DNA of 64,000 nucleotides, from assembly GCA_003313425.1 (NCBI GenBank), contig NHZP01000052.1, forward strand, positions 124,001 to 188,000, given 5' to 3'. The DNA is from Pseudopyrenochaeta lycopersici. Its lineage: Eukaryota > Ascomycota > Dothideomycetes > Pleosporales > Pseudopyrenochaetaceae. The notes under the pieces are model-generated. The model made no database searches. It worked only from the letters and a program-made list of their open reading frames with translations, and was not told the origin of the DNA. A program made the position numbers and the translations under genes. This document shows, piece by piece, positions 21,224 to 32,896 of the stretch (position 1 is its first letter; each line of letters begins with the position of its first letter).

Positions 21224-23713
21224 GAATCGTTTACCATGTATACTCCCATGGCAAGGCTCATTCAGTTCAGTCACAATCCTTTTTTGTATTCTTTATCTTG
21301 CAACTTCTTGGTTCGCAAATACGCGTCGATAAACTTTGGCGCATGCGGCCATTCCCCGGGCAGCGTTATAAGATTTCGACAGAACAGGCACAGTACACGT
21401 TTGCTCTTTAGATTTAGAAATAGATACCCATAGCTGTGCAGAATTTCGAATTCTTCTTACGCTTCACCTAATGCCTTCGCGGCCCCACTGAGAGGTGCAA
21501 ACTGCCCGAATTCACGCAATTGCTGTAATCGATAGGAAATTGAGGCCGGAGCCGAAGCACAACACGAAGTCCTGTCAGCAGGCAGCTAGCGGCACGAGTC
21601 GGTATTTGAGGCGGCCGCACAGGCGCGCACCTCCAAAAGTGATCGTATTACCCGACTGATGAGACATATCAATTGCGTTGATTCAGCATTTGGCTGGCCG
21701 CTCATCGAACAGAGAGAATCTGAGTGGGCGCGGCAAGAGAGAAGAGAGGGAGAACAGCTCTCCGAACCGGGAGGAAGATCTGACCGAACAGCCGATGATT
21801 CTTGGCTATCTAGGGACAATTTTCGCGCTTGGTAACGGTTTAATCGTAGTGCAAATGTGCCAATAGCCTGAAGGACCGCGGATCAAATTTTGTGGCCTCC
21901 GGGCTGACGTGGCTCGCCCATGTCGAAGCTCTCTGTAATACGACGATGCGCACGAATGGGTAACTGCGTAGACGGTGTAAGTACTTATGCCATCGAATAT
22001 TTGTGCAACTGTTAGATGTCAGCAATGTGCACATAGAACGAGGGCTTTGCGGATGTGGTTTGAATGCCACCGAATTTGATCCTAAATCCTGCGCTTCCGC
22101 TATAAAAGCGCAACGCCTTGATGCCGCGACACTCTTTCATTAATTCAAACGAACGAGTACAGGCGGTATATGTATTGCTACGATGCTAGATACGCGCCCT
22201 GCAATCAGAAAAGCAGGTGCAACTAGCACCGTCAGCGAAGACAGACAACAGGTAACCCATGCGTTCCAGCGTCTGCTCTGTTATGTTCAATGGCGCATAG
22301 GTTGATGAAGCAGTCGTTGTGTGAGTCTACTAGGTAATAGAGATGGAGCGTGGCGCTCTTGAGAACTCGGAAGGTGGGCCGAGAATGTGATGCGGAAGCC
22401 TTCCACTGTTTTCGGTATCGAAGATCATAGGTGAGAATATATGCGGGCTAGCAGGATTGACCCCCTCCCATCGTTGTTCTCTTCCCAGCGAAGCATATCG
22501 TTACGGCAAACTGACCGCGGCAGGGGCAAATCCAAGAGGCGAGATGTGCATCTTTTCGTGTCCGGGAGGCTCGTCTACTCGTTGTACGCCGGCATCCGAG
22601 ATTTTCGGCGGAACAATTTGCTATTTCTATGCCACCTGGGATCAAGCCATTATCTCCTGTACATTGGCACAATATACTTTTCTTTATCTGCAATGAAAAG
22701 CCCTGGCAAAGGCGATCAGCTGGTGTTGCAGGCGTATTGCACCCTTACCGTGAGCTCAAAGCCGCCGCGGAGGATGACGTCAGTTGGGATTGTTTCAATT
22801 ACCCTTCTCTCTTTTTCTACTCTTCCTACTCTTCTCCATCGTCATGCATATTCCGATGTTCATTCTCTTTCTATCGCCTAATTCGAAGACTCAATGCGTG
22901 CCTCAGAATACCTCTGTCATTCCCTGAGTCGTTACGAATACAGAGTTTCGCTACTGCTACTTCTCTAGAAGCAAGAGATATCTGGGTATGGGAGGTGATC
23001 CAAGAGTCGATTGCGGCGAGCCAGCAGCATTCTGTCCTACTCTCGGCGAGCGCATCTCTTACAACCCCGCGGAGGAGATTCATCAGCCAATCATAATCTT
23101 GGGCGACTCCATCTGTCAAGCCGACTGTTCCTTACGCGAGGAGCCTTTGGGATGATGACAGAAAGAGATAATCATTCAGCCCAATGATCACGAGGTGCCG
23201 CGCTGGACCTGGGCGAGGTCTCAAAATAGGCCCAAGGCACAGACAAACCTGCTTCTGGGGGTTTGAAAGCTCCTCAGAAGTCCAAAAACTGTCGGAAGAT
23301 TCCCACGGTTCGTGACTTTATATTGACACGTCGTTGCTACGATCTCCGCAGACTTCCTAGCATGTACGCGTATCATCGCTACACAAGCTGCGATTGGCTA
23401 GGGGAAGGATTCCGGAAGCTGTGTCTTTCGGGCTTTCTTACCGAGCGTGTTCGGGAAAATTTGACCAAGATCACGAATACCAACTCTTAGCTCGTAGCAT
23501 CCTCCAGGCAGGCATTTCGCAGGGAATTATGCACAAGGAGTATGGAGCCCAAAGATCTCTAACGTTTCGAAAGAAGGGACCTTGGGGGGCTGCAGCTCGC
23601 TTGAAGCATTCAAAGGAGATCCACCTTAACACGCCAGAAAATCGTCGTGCCCCTCAGAATCCCATTGCCACTTTTGCGAGTGGCAACCTTAGTCCGGTTG
23701 AACGAAGAGAATC
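21224..23713. other. long intergenic region upstream of the Zn2Cys6 gene
   Basis: About 2.5 kb without a supported gene. It holds a perfect TATAAAAG at 22101-22108 set in a short inverted repeat (GCGCTT...AAGCGC), followed at 22183 by a 40-codon frame (see findings). Overlapping frames of 140-155 codons at 22441-23096 lack any recognisable domain and are rejected. The right part is probably the promoter and leader of the transcription-factor gene. Confidence 0.5.
22101..22108 (+). promoter_or_regulatory. orphan TATA box in inverted repeat
   Basis: TATAAAAG flanked by GCGCTT (22091-22096) and AAGCGC (22106-22111). It is about 1.6 kb from the next supported start codon, so no gene is assigned to it. 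Confidence 0.35.
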
Positions 23714-25746
23714 ATGGACCCTCCCGAGCGATGGCAGAACATCGCACCAGCCTCAGACGAGCCAGGACAGCATCGCTACGCACCAGACTCGAAGAGAAGG
23801 CGGCAAGCGATTCCTGTCGCATGCGTCCAGTGTCGAGGTGGGAAGGCCAAGGTTAGCTGTTTACCCTTCGGACAGCCTTACATGACCTCACCGCTAAACA
23901 TCGTGTAGTGCGATGGCGCGAGACCACGGTGCACACGATGCCAAAGCAACGACCTCGCTTGCCAGTATGATGTCCCTGAAGGTGTTTCCAGGGCCGAGCG
24001 GATGAAGTTGCTGAAAAAAGATACGCTCTCAAGAAGGGTCGAAGGGTTAGAACGAATTATCAACTTCCTCCGATCGAGACCGGATGATGAGGCCACGAAC
24101 GTTCTTGCAAAGCTGAGACTCGGCGATCGCGTTGAAGATGTGGCGAACTCTCTTCCTCCGACTGCATCCTCCGGAGCGTTGTTTAAATCTCCTAGGTATG
24201 CACAATTCGATCTGCTTCATCCTCTGGTTCCGGCCAAATGGTAACCCAAAGGTCCAGCTTACTGGTCCAGGAATCCACAGACACTTCCACTAGTGGCATG
24301 AGCTACGATTCTGTCAGCGGTCATAACGAGAGTGATACATCCTCGTTTTATCGACACGGATCCACGGCATCAATGACGTCATCTTCAGAACAGCGCGCTC
24401 TCTCTCACGTTTCCTCGGGCAAGGGGAAGCAGCCAGCCATCACTGGAGGCGATGATGAAGGTTCATTTCTACATATATTATTTGATCGACAAGACTGTCT
24501 TCTACCGACGAGCGAGAGTGACAACGATGAGGAAGATGACAGAGAAACTGACGGAAACGTTGATCCAAGACTATTAGGCCGAGTTGGGAGCTTCGACGTT
24601 GGGACGGCATCGCCTGGATCTCCTATGGACTTTTCAGGAAGCGGAGTCCCCTCCCCACACAAAGACGAGACTGGGCGGTCGATACATGCGACACACCTCC
24701 GAAGCCGTCAGCCTATTGTCAACACGATAAGACTGCATCCCAACCTCAATCTTCGCAATCTCTTTGGTAATATGCCATTTTCTAGTAGCATCAGAGCTAA
24801 TCACTTTCCTCCAAGCGTTCAAGATGCTCAGGCCAATAATCTCTCGCTGCCCACATGGTCTATGATGACTATCAACACGAAACCAGATCCTGGATCGCTT
24901 AGATATGCTTTTCCAGGAATCTTGAAAGAAGCTACTGATATGATTCATAACGGAACTCCAGTTGAGCTGGTTATTGAAACTCATCCCAACATTGCGGCGC
25001 TCTTCAACAAAGATGAATTCGAAAGGTCTGGTATACTATCTCAATGGGCTGCTAGTATGGTGCACAGTACACAATTGAAGGGTGCGTCAATCTTTTCTAC
25101 CATGTTTTGACAACATATATTAATGCTCACCCGTGCTTGCTGCTTGTTAGTTGACTATACTAGGCAATAATTTTACCTGCTTTGCATCCATGTACCTGTT
25201 CTGGTACCTGATGAGATGGATGATCTCTCCCTCGCCTGAGACTTACGAAACAATACCAGAATGGCTTCGCCCCACGTACGTAAGATTCCCTTGATCCGAC
25301 AAATTACCGTAACTGTCGCTAATGCTGTATAGACCTAATCAGCTCTTTATGCCTCATATCAGTATGCTCGATTTCATCGCTTGGCCTGCCTTCCGCGAGC
25401 TTGCCGTCCAGTTGCCTGCAATGCAACAATGCATGGTGTGGCTTATGGATATGAGCGTCAATATTAGGTGTGATTGGTGGTCTAAGACAGAAGATGCACT
25501 TCTGCGAGATGCGCAAACGGGGTTGGTAGATCTGTGCCCAGCAGCAAAGGTTAGTACTTGAATGACTCTCGGGTATAGCACAGGAGGGAAAGTCAAGAGC
25601 AGTTGCGGGGATGATAGAATGATGGCCAAGGCTAATATGAATAGGAAACCATGCGGGACTTATCGAACTGGTCTGTTGGGCCTTCTTTCAGAGGCTACGT
25701 GCGCAATGCCGACTCGTATGTCAGGATTCGGACGGAGGAACTTTGA
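23714..25746 (+). CDS. Zn2Cys6 transcription factor with C-terminal DUF3425 domain
   Basis: Six exons: 23714-23851, 23909-24195, 24252-25081, 25164-25275, 25333-25549 and 25645-25746. All phases agree, giving 561 residues. The zinc cluster has Cys at 37, 40, 47, 54, 57 and 64 (C-x2-C-x6-C-x6-C-x2-C-x6-C); the first intron falls exactly between the two halves, before Cys47. Basic residues (SKRRRQ) precede it, and a short coiled-coil-like linker (SRRVEGLERIINFLRS) follows at about 105-125. The middle is disordered, Ser- and acid-rich. From about residue 340 the protein matches the DUF3425 region: HPNLNLRNLF, then NNFTCFASMYLFWYLMRW, PSPETYETIPEWLRPT, FMPHISMLDFIAWPAFRE and SVGPSFRGYVRNADSYVRI. 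It should be a nuclear DNA-binding regulator; its targets are unknown. No biosynthetic cluster is evident next to it. Confidence 0.9.
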
Positions 25747-26582
25747 ACTATGGTGTTTGTTAAATGAATAAAGCAAGGGAATAACGAAGAAACGACGACA
25801 TGTGGCGGACGGAGTGGAACCAGTAGAAGGGTAGATCGGCCTCATCTTTCAACGGTCAGAAGGCAGCTAGACCAAAGCATTTCCACGGAAGGAACTGGAT
25901 CTTATTACATTGAAACGAATGAGTTTGGGAAGACTTGGAGGTATTTTTTTGTTGGTAGTTCTGGTGACGATGGTTCCGAATGGAGGCACTCTTCTTACAG
26001 CAAGATACCCACATATCATATGCAGGGCGCAAGGCATCAAGACCGCAATTTCAGTATCACAGTCTACTTTCCAGGTGTCCTTCTGCTGTGTCTCCACAAA
26101 CCGTCCCGGGATTCCGGTATGCTTCTGGACACCTCGGACGTTTCTTCCAACCCAGTGAGCGTTCTTTTCACATAAGCAACCAGGGTAAAACTCCGGGAAC
26201 ATTCACCGACAGATTGATTGGCATTGACCACAACGGAATGTATTACCGGACGCGCTACCCAATCAGTCAAGCCCGATAGAGGCCCAAAGCTGGTTGCGCA
26301 GTGGAGCAGGTCAGGAGCTTGAAACTCCGGCAAATCGGGGACTTGGCGATGCAGAGAGTGCCATTCCAACATTCAAGAATCCCCGTCATCGACAATCACG
26401 ACTTCATTGCAACCAATTCAGAGAGTCTTGATCAAAAGTGGACGAGCCAGATACTTGTTTTTGAATATGAACAGGGGCTTGTAAGCCAGCTAGAATAGAA
26501 AATACACTTTTATATACAAGAATGGACACTTCGTTCCCACATTGCCTTCTTACTCCCCAACCTTCTTTTGGAAGTGGTGGCT
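25747..26582. other. convergent intergenic region
   Basis: About 835 bases between the 3' ends of the transcription factor and the cellobiose dehydrogenase. No gene or repeat was recognised. Short overlapping frames on both strands are judged random. Confidence 0.6.
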
Positions 26583-29538
26583 TCAGAAGTCGTAGCTGTC
26601 CAGATAACTGGCCCTACTCAGCTTTTCCCGCGCCCACACGGCGTCTTCAGAGTTCGTAGCGTCGGGACCCACAGGTACCCTTTCGATGTTCCTTACGCTT
26701 CGTCGAGTAATTTTCTTAACGGTGCGTCGGGTGACTGGGGCAGATTGCTCACGGCGGGAATTGGCGGACTGAACGCACTGCGAATACCAGTCGTTCTGCT
26801 TGGTACATGACCATCCGGAAGTGCACTGCGTAGCACCAGTCCAATTTTGGCCACCGCATTGGGCGTATGGTTGCGCAGCATCAGCACCAGGTTCGGAGGT
26901 AGTTGGTGGAGAAGAAACGGGTGCGCTGGCAGGAGAAGACTCAATAGGAGAGGCGGGCGTAGATTCGACAGGCGCGACTGACTCAGCTGGGGTGGCTGGC
27001 TCAACCGGAGAAGGAGATGAAGCAGGGGATTCTGACTCAATTGGCGCAGCCGTAGGAGCGATTGGTGAGCTGGTTCCAATAGCCGAGGCGGTAGGGACGG
27101 AAGGCGAGCCAGTGACACTGGGCACAGTGAGGCCACTGTTAGCTTCAGGAACGGTTGAACCGGGCTCGTTCGCTGAGCCACTGGAGCCACCACCGACTGC
27201 AAGGATGCGGGCAACAGCGGCCTCAGCTGCGACCATGATAATAGCCTGGGTGTTACCAGTGGGAAGATCAGGATGTATCGAAGCATCCACAATAAAGAGA
27301 TTGTCAGTTCCATAGACCTTGGTATCTGTGTCGACCACAACACCCGACTCGCCCTTGGTACCCATCTTCGCGGTGCCGACGTAATGGCTCCCAGTCTTGA
27401 AGTCCTTGATTAGGTCTGCGCCTGTAACGTTCGTAACACCAGTAGGTGCGATCAGGGATAGAGTTGAATTTCCTCCCTGAGCCATCTTGATCAAACGGTC
27501 CATCATCATAGTAATTGCCTCAGTGTCGACATCAGATGTCATATGCGGGTTTGTAATGAATGACGTCGCTCCAGCAGCAGTAATACCTAGACTACCGACA
27601 GATTGCGAGCCATGGGTGATGTAAATCTTCATCTGAATGGTGTTGTCGGCAGGCGCATTGCAGGTTCCCTGAAAGAAAACTTCGGTGCCATCGGTGGTGT
27701 TGACGGAAGTCCACCAGTTGAGGCGCTGGCCGGACTGCGCTAGGATGCCAGAACCTTTAGCGAAGAGGTCAATGGTTGTCTGGTTAGGTGAGGTGAAAGA
27801 GGCTGCAGATTCAGTGTGTAAAGGACTGCTGGTGTTGAATTTGACAGTGAAGATAGGGTGGTCTTTGATCTCGGCGCCTACAGGGAGGTCAATCCAGTCA
27901 GCTTCATCGGGAAGTGTGACGCCGCTACTGCCAGATGCGACAGTCTGGAGCTGCTCGGCGGGACCGATGCCGGAGTTGAATAGAATACGAGGAGTAGACA
28001 TAGCGCCGGCAGCGAGAATAACACTGCCTCCAGCGTTCACGTTGTAGATGACACGCTGGCCATCCTCAGTCTCTACCTCTACACCAGTAATTGCTGAACC
28101 CTCGCGAACAGCCCGTACAACGTTTGTATTCATCATCAATTTGAAGTTTGATAGATCCTGGGCAAGGGGAAGATAGGTCCGGACGACACCAGAACGAAGA
28201 CCATCAGCCACGTTCCAGGGAGGGCGACCAAAAACGTCGACCTTTGCGTTAGGGCTCTTGATGAAGTCGGTATCCGCCCATCCTTGGCCGGCGAAGAATT
28301 GTGATAAAACGTTGTAAGCCTCGTCATCATAGTGGTTGCCATCCTCTGAGCCGTAAGTCTGACCCGGGTTTCGCTCCCAGACACGGTCCGCAGCAGTAGA
28401 AACGTCAGCCCACTTCCAACCTTGAGGCCACTTGTCGTCGAAATCACGTTCCTGAGGTTTGACGTACATCATGGCGTTGACCGACGTGCCACCACCGAGC
28501 AAGCAGCCCGCTTGATCAGCTGTGTCTGTGCAGAAGGCCGGGCTTCCGACGGCACTGAGGTAGTAGCCGTATCCAGGAACATCATACATTGACACAGTGT
28601 CATTCCAAGACATGGTATCGGTGTTACCGGTGAATTCATATGAGGGACCACCTCGTTCGATCAGCAGAACAGAGGCTCCGCTCTCTGCCACTCTTGCAGC
28701 AGCAACGATGCCAGCAGCGCCACCTCCAGCGACAATATAATCGTAGGTAGCGTTCGCAATAATAGCTGTGGTGTTCCCACCAGTGACTGGGGTCGTAGAG
28801 TTTCCACCGGTGCCAGGCGTAGTCGTATTACCGGCTCCTGAGCCTGAGCCTGAGCCGCTCTCAACAGCAAGAGCAGCCCAAGTCGCGAAGTCAGCACTCT
28901 TGGCGTTGTCCATTGGGCTACCGAAGGCTCCGAATCCAGCAGAATGGTATGTCAAGGCACTGGAAGCAGTAGCTGGGTCGGTGAGAGGATCGTCTGAGAA
29001 AGCCCATCCCATAATGTTGGTACTGGGGGAATCGTAGATGACTAGTCCGTTGGAAACATCGTCGCTGATGCAGTTGGAGCAAAGGAAAGTGTAGGAAAAG
29101 GCAGTGTCATTCACGAAAGTGCCATCGGGAATCGGAGACATGGAGAAGTCACCAGTCTTGACAGCCGGGTTTGTGTAACCGCTAAAAGTATGTCAGTTTC
29201 TGTGGTCACCCTGTAGAACGATTGATGACTTACGTTGCCTCCCTGAACGAAGACACGATCTCGCCTTCATTGGGCCATGCAACAACTAGTAAATTGCCAG
29301 TCATAGACTGACCCATGCTGAAGCCTGCCCAGCCACCGCCATTGGTAATAGGTGCTTGAATTTGAGCGATGAAGTCTGTGGTAGGATTTTCAGGTAAGGC
29401 GATGCCGAACTTAAAACCTGAAGTAGATTGGTATCCATTGAAAGCGATGCCTGTCTTCTCATCCGTGTATTGCGAAGAAGTTTGAGCTGCTGCTTGCAGC
29501 GCGAAAAGTGCAGAGGCAAGGAGGGTGGAACGGGACAT
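26583..29538 (-). CDS. cellobiose dehydrogenase with CBM1 (AA3_1/AA8)
   Basis: Exons 29538-29234 and 29181-26583 on the minus strand (52-nt intron, GTAAGT...TTTAG, phase 2), 967 residues. A signal peptide ([19 protein letters not shown]) precedes the haem b cytochrome domain, with the likely axial ligands Met79 (GQSMT) and His181 ([10 protein letters not shown]). A Gly/Thr/Ser linker leads to the GMC flavin domain: [12 protein letters not shown] (about 249-259), [15 protein letters not shown], and the active-site pair His ([13 protein letters not shown]) and Asn (PTGNTQA), which is the His/Asn pattern of cellobiose dehydrogenases. A Pro/Ser/Ala/Glu linker and a CBM1 ([13 protein letters not shown], then WSC and WYSQC; about 871-906) follow. 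The enzyme oxidises cellobiose and passes electrons through the haem to LPMOs. Unusually, a 61-residue Arg/Lys-rich tail follows the CBM1, which normally ends the protein. Confidence 0.95.
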
Positions 29539-30753
29539 TGTGGAAGACTGGATGATTTGTACTTTAAAAAATGAAGATGTGTGGCACGGCCGACAAATGA
29601 GTGAAAAAGCCGTCAAGGCTGGAAAGAATGGCAAGCAACGTTCAGAGAACGAGCAAAATGAATGAATGAAAGAATGCAAAGAAACAAGGTGTTGATACCA
29701 TGGAAGGTCTCCCAGCTGCGCGGAGTTCCATTTTGTATCGCAGGCACTGCGGGCCCAGTAGTCCTCAATCTTCCATATTCCAGGATTAATTCTCCTACCG
29801 ACTCAGTGTCTGTCAAAAGAGCTTACGATGCCGGTCTCGACCCGATGTCTACCCGGTACCTGGACAAGGCTGGGCTGTCTGGATCCAGGAACGTGGTTCT
29901 CCGAGAACGCCACAAATGTCAAAACCGTTCAACGGTGCCTGCACCACTGCGGGAAGTTAATTACGAGCCACGCAAGCGAAGAAAAGCCGATGTGGATTTT
30001 GAGGCGCTCGTGCAGGTAAGGTAGAATATTGGTATTCTGATTCGTTGAAGTAGCTGTTTCATGTTCGCTCCGCTTGAATCTGACGCCGGGGTGGAGTCTA
30101 GCGGTTTCGAAACAGGAAGAAAATTGCCATCCTTCAGATTGCGTGTGGGTCGCTAAGAAACGAATCACCATTGTATGATTGATGGAATAGTAAGTTCATG
30201 CCGTTACTTCAAGTACCTTCTTTCCGGCAATGACATCACGCCAACACTACTGGTGTTGAGTAAATCTGGATATTACCAAATCAGGAACACTGAATGAAAC
30301 GACTGGAACGGAAAGAAATGAAAAAGATGGGTGCATTGAGAAGACCAATAGAGAAGAAACAACGGGCCAGCACGTATGGAAAGAAGCAAGAAGACGAAGG
30401 TTGAAATGAGAATAGGAAGAGTAAGCGTGGAGCGGCGAGCGTCCAGGACCGCAACTGAGCCAACAAAGTCACCTGCAAGTGCATCTGACAAACCCATCAC
30501 ATAAACTAAAGTTTGTCGCTTTTGAATGGAGAATACTGATCAGTAAACTCGGACTAGCGAGAAAGCGACGGAACGAGTCGAAAGTTGGGGATAGTGGAAA
30601 GGTGGGGTAACCGAACCTCGGTTCATCGAGCTTACCATTAGCCTTTATGCCACCGTACATGAAGAGATTCAGACTCTTGGATTGAACTTCTTCCCAGATC
30701 TCAACATCAACAGTTATCTTTGTGGCATTACTGGCTTCGACTCATTTTCCAAT
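29539..30753. other. divergent intergenic region (CDH / thiolase)
   Basis: About 1.2 kb between the divergent cellobiose dehydrogenase and the thiolase, holding both promoters. No TATA box stands out. Frames at 29662-30024 and 30273-30500 have no features of real genes. The frame upstream of the thiolase ATG is open but lacks an ATG. Confidence 0.6.
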
Positions 30754-32209
30754 ATGGCACCTAAGAATGACATCCCGGCCTATGTGCTTGGTGTTGGCCT
30801 CACCAAGTTTATCAAGCCGAGAAAGGAGCGGATGTATCCGGAAATGGGCTATGAAGCAGGAGTGAAGGCCATGCTAGATGCCCAGATCAATTACGACGAT
30901 GTTGAGACTGGTGTGGCATGTTATTGTTATGGAGATACAACAAGCGGGCAGAGAATCTTCTATCAGTTCGGCATGAGCTCGTAAGTTTCGCCCCTTGCCC
31001 TCGTCTAATATGAGCATATCCAGAGTACATAGGACGATGAATTAATACATATTTAGAATCCCAATCTACAACACAAATAATGCCTGCGCCACCGGCTCAA
31101 CTGGCCTGCATCTTGCCCGCACCCTCATCAAGAATGGAGCTATTGATTGTGCTCTCGTTATTGGCTTCGAGCAAATGCAACCTGGATCCATCAAGTCCGC
31201 ATGGAGTGACCGGCCATCTCCAATGGGCCTCTCAATGCGCATGATGGCCGACACGCGGGGAATTAGCAACTCGCCACCCAACGCTCAGTACTTTGCCAAT
31301 GCTGGTCTAGAGTACATGGAGAAGTATGGCGCAGAGGCACGCGACTTTGCTGAGATTGCAAGAATAAGCCATGAGCATAGCCAGAGGAACCCCTATGCGC
31401 AATTTAGGGATGTGTATACGTTGGAGCAGATTGAGAAAGCGCCCATGATCCACTATCCGTTGACGAAGCTGCAGTGCAGTCCAACATCCGATGGTGCGGG
31501 AGCAGCGGTTATCGTGTCCCAGAAGTTCTTGGATGCTAGACCACACTTGAAGAGCCAGGCCATTCTTATTGCTGGTCAATCTCTGCAAACAGACTCGCCA
31601 CAATTGTACTCAAAGTCATCCATGGACCTCGTCGGCTACGATATGACTAAACGTGCCGCACAAGCTGCCCTGAAGGAAGCCGGCGTGAATCCCAAGGACA
31701 TCAAGGTTGCCGAGGTACACGACTGCTTCTCAGCAAATGAGCTCATCCTCCTCGAAGGCCTTGGCTTCAGCGAGCCTGGGAAAGCACACATGATGGTGCG
31801 CAATGGCGACATCACCTATGGCGGCAAAGGACCCATCATCAACCCTTCCGGTGGATTGATCAGCAAGGGACACCCCCTCGGTGCCACTGGTCTTGCACAG
31901 TGTGCGGAATTGACATGGCAACTGCGTGGTTGGGCGAACAACAGGCTTGCCGATGGTGCTGATGTGGCGCTACAGCATAACCTCGGCTTGGGCGGAGCAG
32001 TCGTCATTAACGTTTACAAGAGAGCAGATGGAAAGAAGAACGTGAAAATGAGCGACGAGGAGGTCAAGAAGGCGAGTCAATTCGACTACAACCCAGCTGT
32101 GGAGGCACGGTATGTGACGAAGGAGGATGGTGCTAAGGTCAGGAGCAAGACAGTGGGGAATGACTATGCGCTAGGTGATACTCTGGAGAAGATTCAAAGC
32201 CGGCTGTAG
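30754..32209 (+). CDS. SCP-x-type thiolase, peroxisomal
   Basis: Exons 30754-30980 and 31057-32209 (76-nt intron, GTAAGT...TTTAG, phase 2), 459 residues. The start is the ATG in AATATGGCACC. Thiolase signs: YVLGVGLTKF near the start, the nucleophilic Cys86 in NNACATGSTG, EVHDCFSANE, PSGGLISKGHPLGATG with the catalytic His, and LGGAVVINVYKR. This matches the thiolase half of sterol carrier protein X (3-ketoacyl-CoA thiolase acting on branched or long-chain substrates). There is no SCP2 lipid-binding domain. The protein ends in Ser-Arg-Leu, a good PTS1 signal, so a peroxisomal beta-oxidation role is likely. The similar lipid-transfer proteins in fungi are often also a stand-alone thiolase. A downstream in-frame Met near 31175 is internal, because the catalytic Cys lies before it. 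Confidence 0.93.
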
Positions 32210-32416
32210 ATTGTTTTGGAAGAAAAAATATGTCATTAAATCGTCGACTCTTACATAAGTCTGCTGGATATCTCTTTGTACGAGTGATGGCTTCGTTCCA
32301 TTGCACCTCACGTCTGCAAATTCCTGTTCCGTGTTCGCCATCTATACACATGGCAAATCCATATTTATTCGGCGATTTCAAAAGTCGGCGGCGTAATTTC
32401 AACTTATGCCGTTCAG

Positions 32417-32896
32417 TCACTTGATTACTGCATGTCTGTGGTGAGCGCTGTATACCTTATCAAGTTTGTCTTTAAGCCAGTCATGTGCGCCCTCAACACT
32501 ATCCTGCACGCTCTCTCCGAGCTCCTTTAATTTATCCAGAAATCCTCTCTTTAACTCCTGAAATCCTCCATTTCCACTGGAACCAAGTCCCACGTCCTCG
32601 TATTCGGCATTTCGCTTACTTCTCAGTTGATCCCATGTCATTTCAATGATTGGAACGGATCGGGTTGTATGAATTGAACTCTGTCTTTTATCTAGTGATC
32701 TGAGGAGACGGGAATCTGCATTCAAGTCATCGGATGGGATATCGACCGAGTCTGGGTGCGGGATTGACCGCTCAAGGTTGAGGAGCGATTCGCGATATGT
32801 CAATTCTGCTGCGACAGATGACGAAGCGGCAGGAATAGGATGAGCCGTAGTGGCGGCAGCGATGGTTAGGAACAAGATAAGTCTAGGAATATGCAT
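32417..32896 (-). CDS. small secreted protein with possible Kex2 sites
   Basis: Single exon, 159 residues, starting at the ATG at 32896. The open frame extends 35 codons further up, but starting there would bury the signal peptide. Residues 1-18 (MHIPRLILFLTIAAATTA) look like a signal peptide. Three Lys-Arg pairs lie at 70-71, 94-95 and 116-117, each fit for Kex2 cleavage, and would release pieces of about 22, 20 and 42 residues. The last piece is an amphipathic helix rich in Lys, Asp and Leu. There are no cysteines in the mature part, unlike typical Cys-rich effectors. No family was recognised. It is convergent with the thiolase (207 nt apart). A processed secreted peptide or an effector-like protein is inference. 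Confidence 0.72.
   Translation of the reverse strand: MHIPRLILFLTIAAATTAHPIPAASSSVAAELTYRESLLNLERSIPHPDSVDIPSDDLNADSRLLRSLDKRQSSIHTTRSVPIIEMTWDQLRSKRNAEYEDVGLGSSGNGGFQELKRGFLDKLKELGESVQDSVEGAHDWLKDKLDKVYSAHHRHAVIK

Noticed and set aside
22441..23119. Overlapping open frames of 80-155 codons on both strands
   Set aside because: No domain, no signal peptide of good quality, no consistent intron joins, and the frames overlap each other; they look like chance in a long promoter region.
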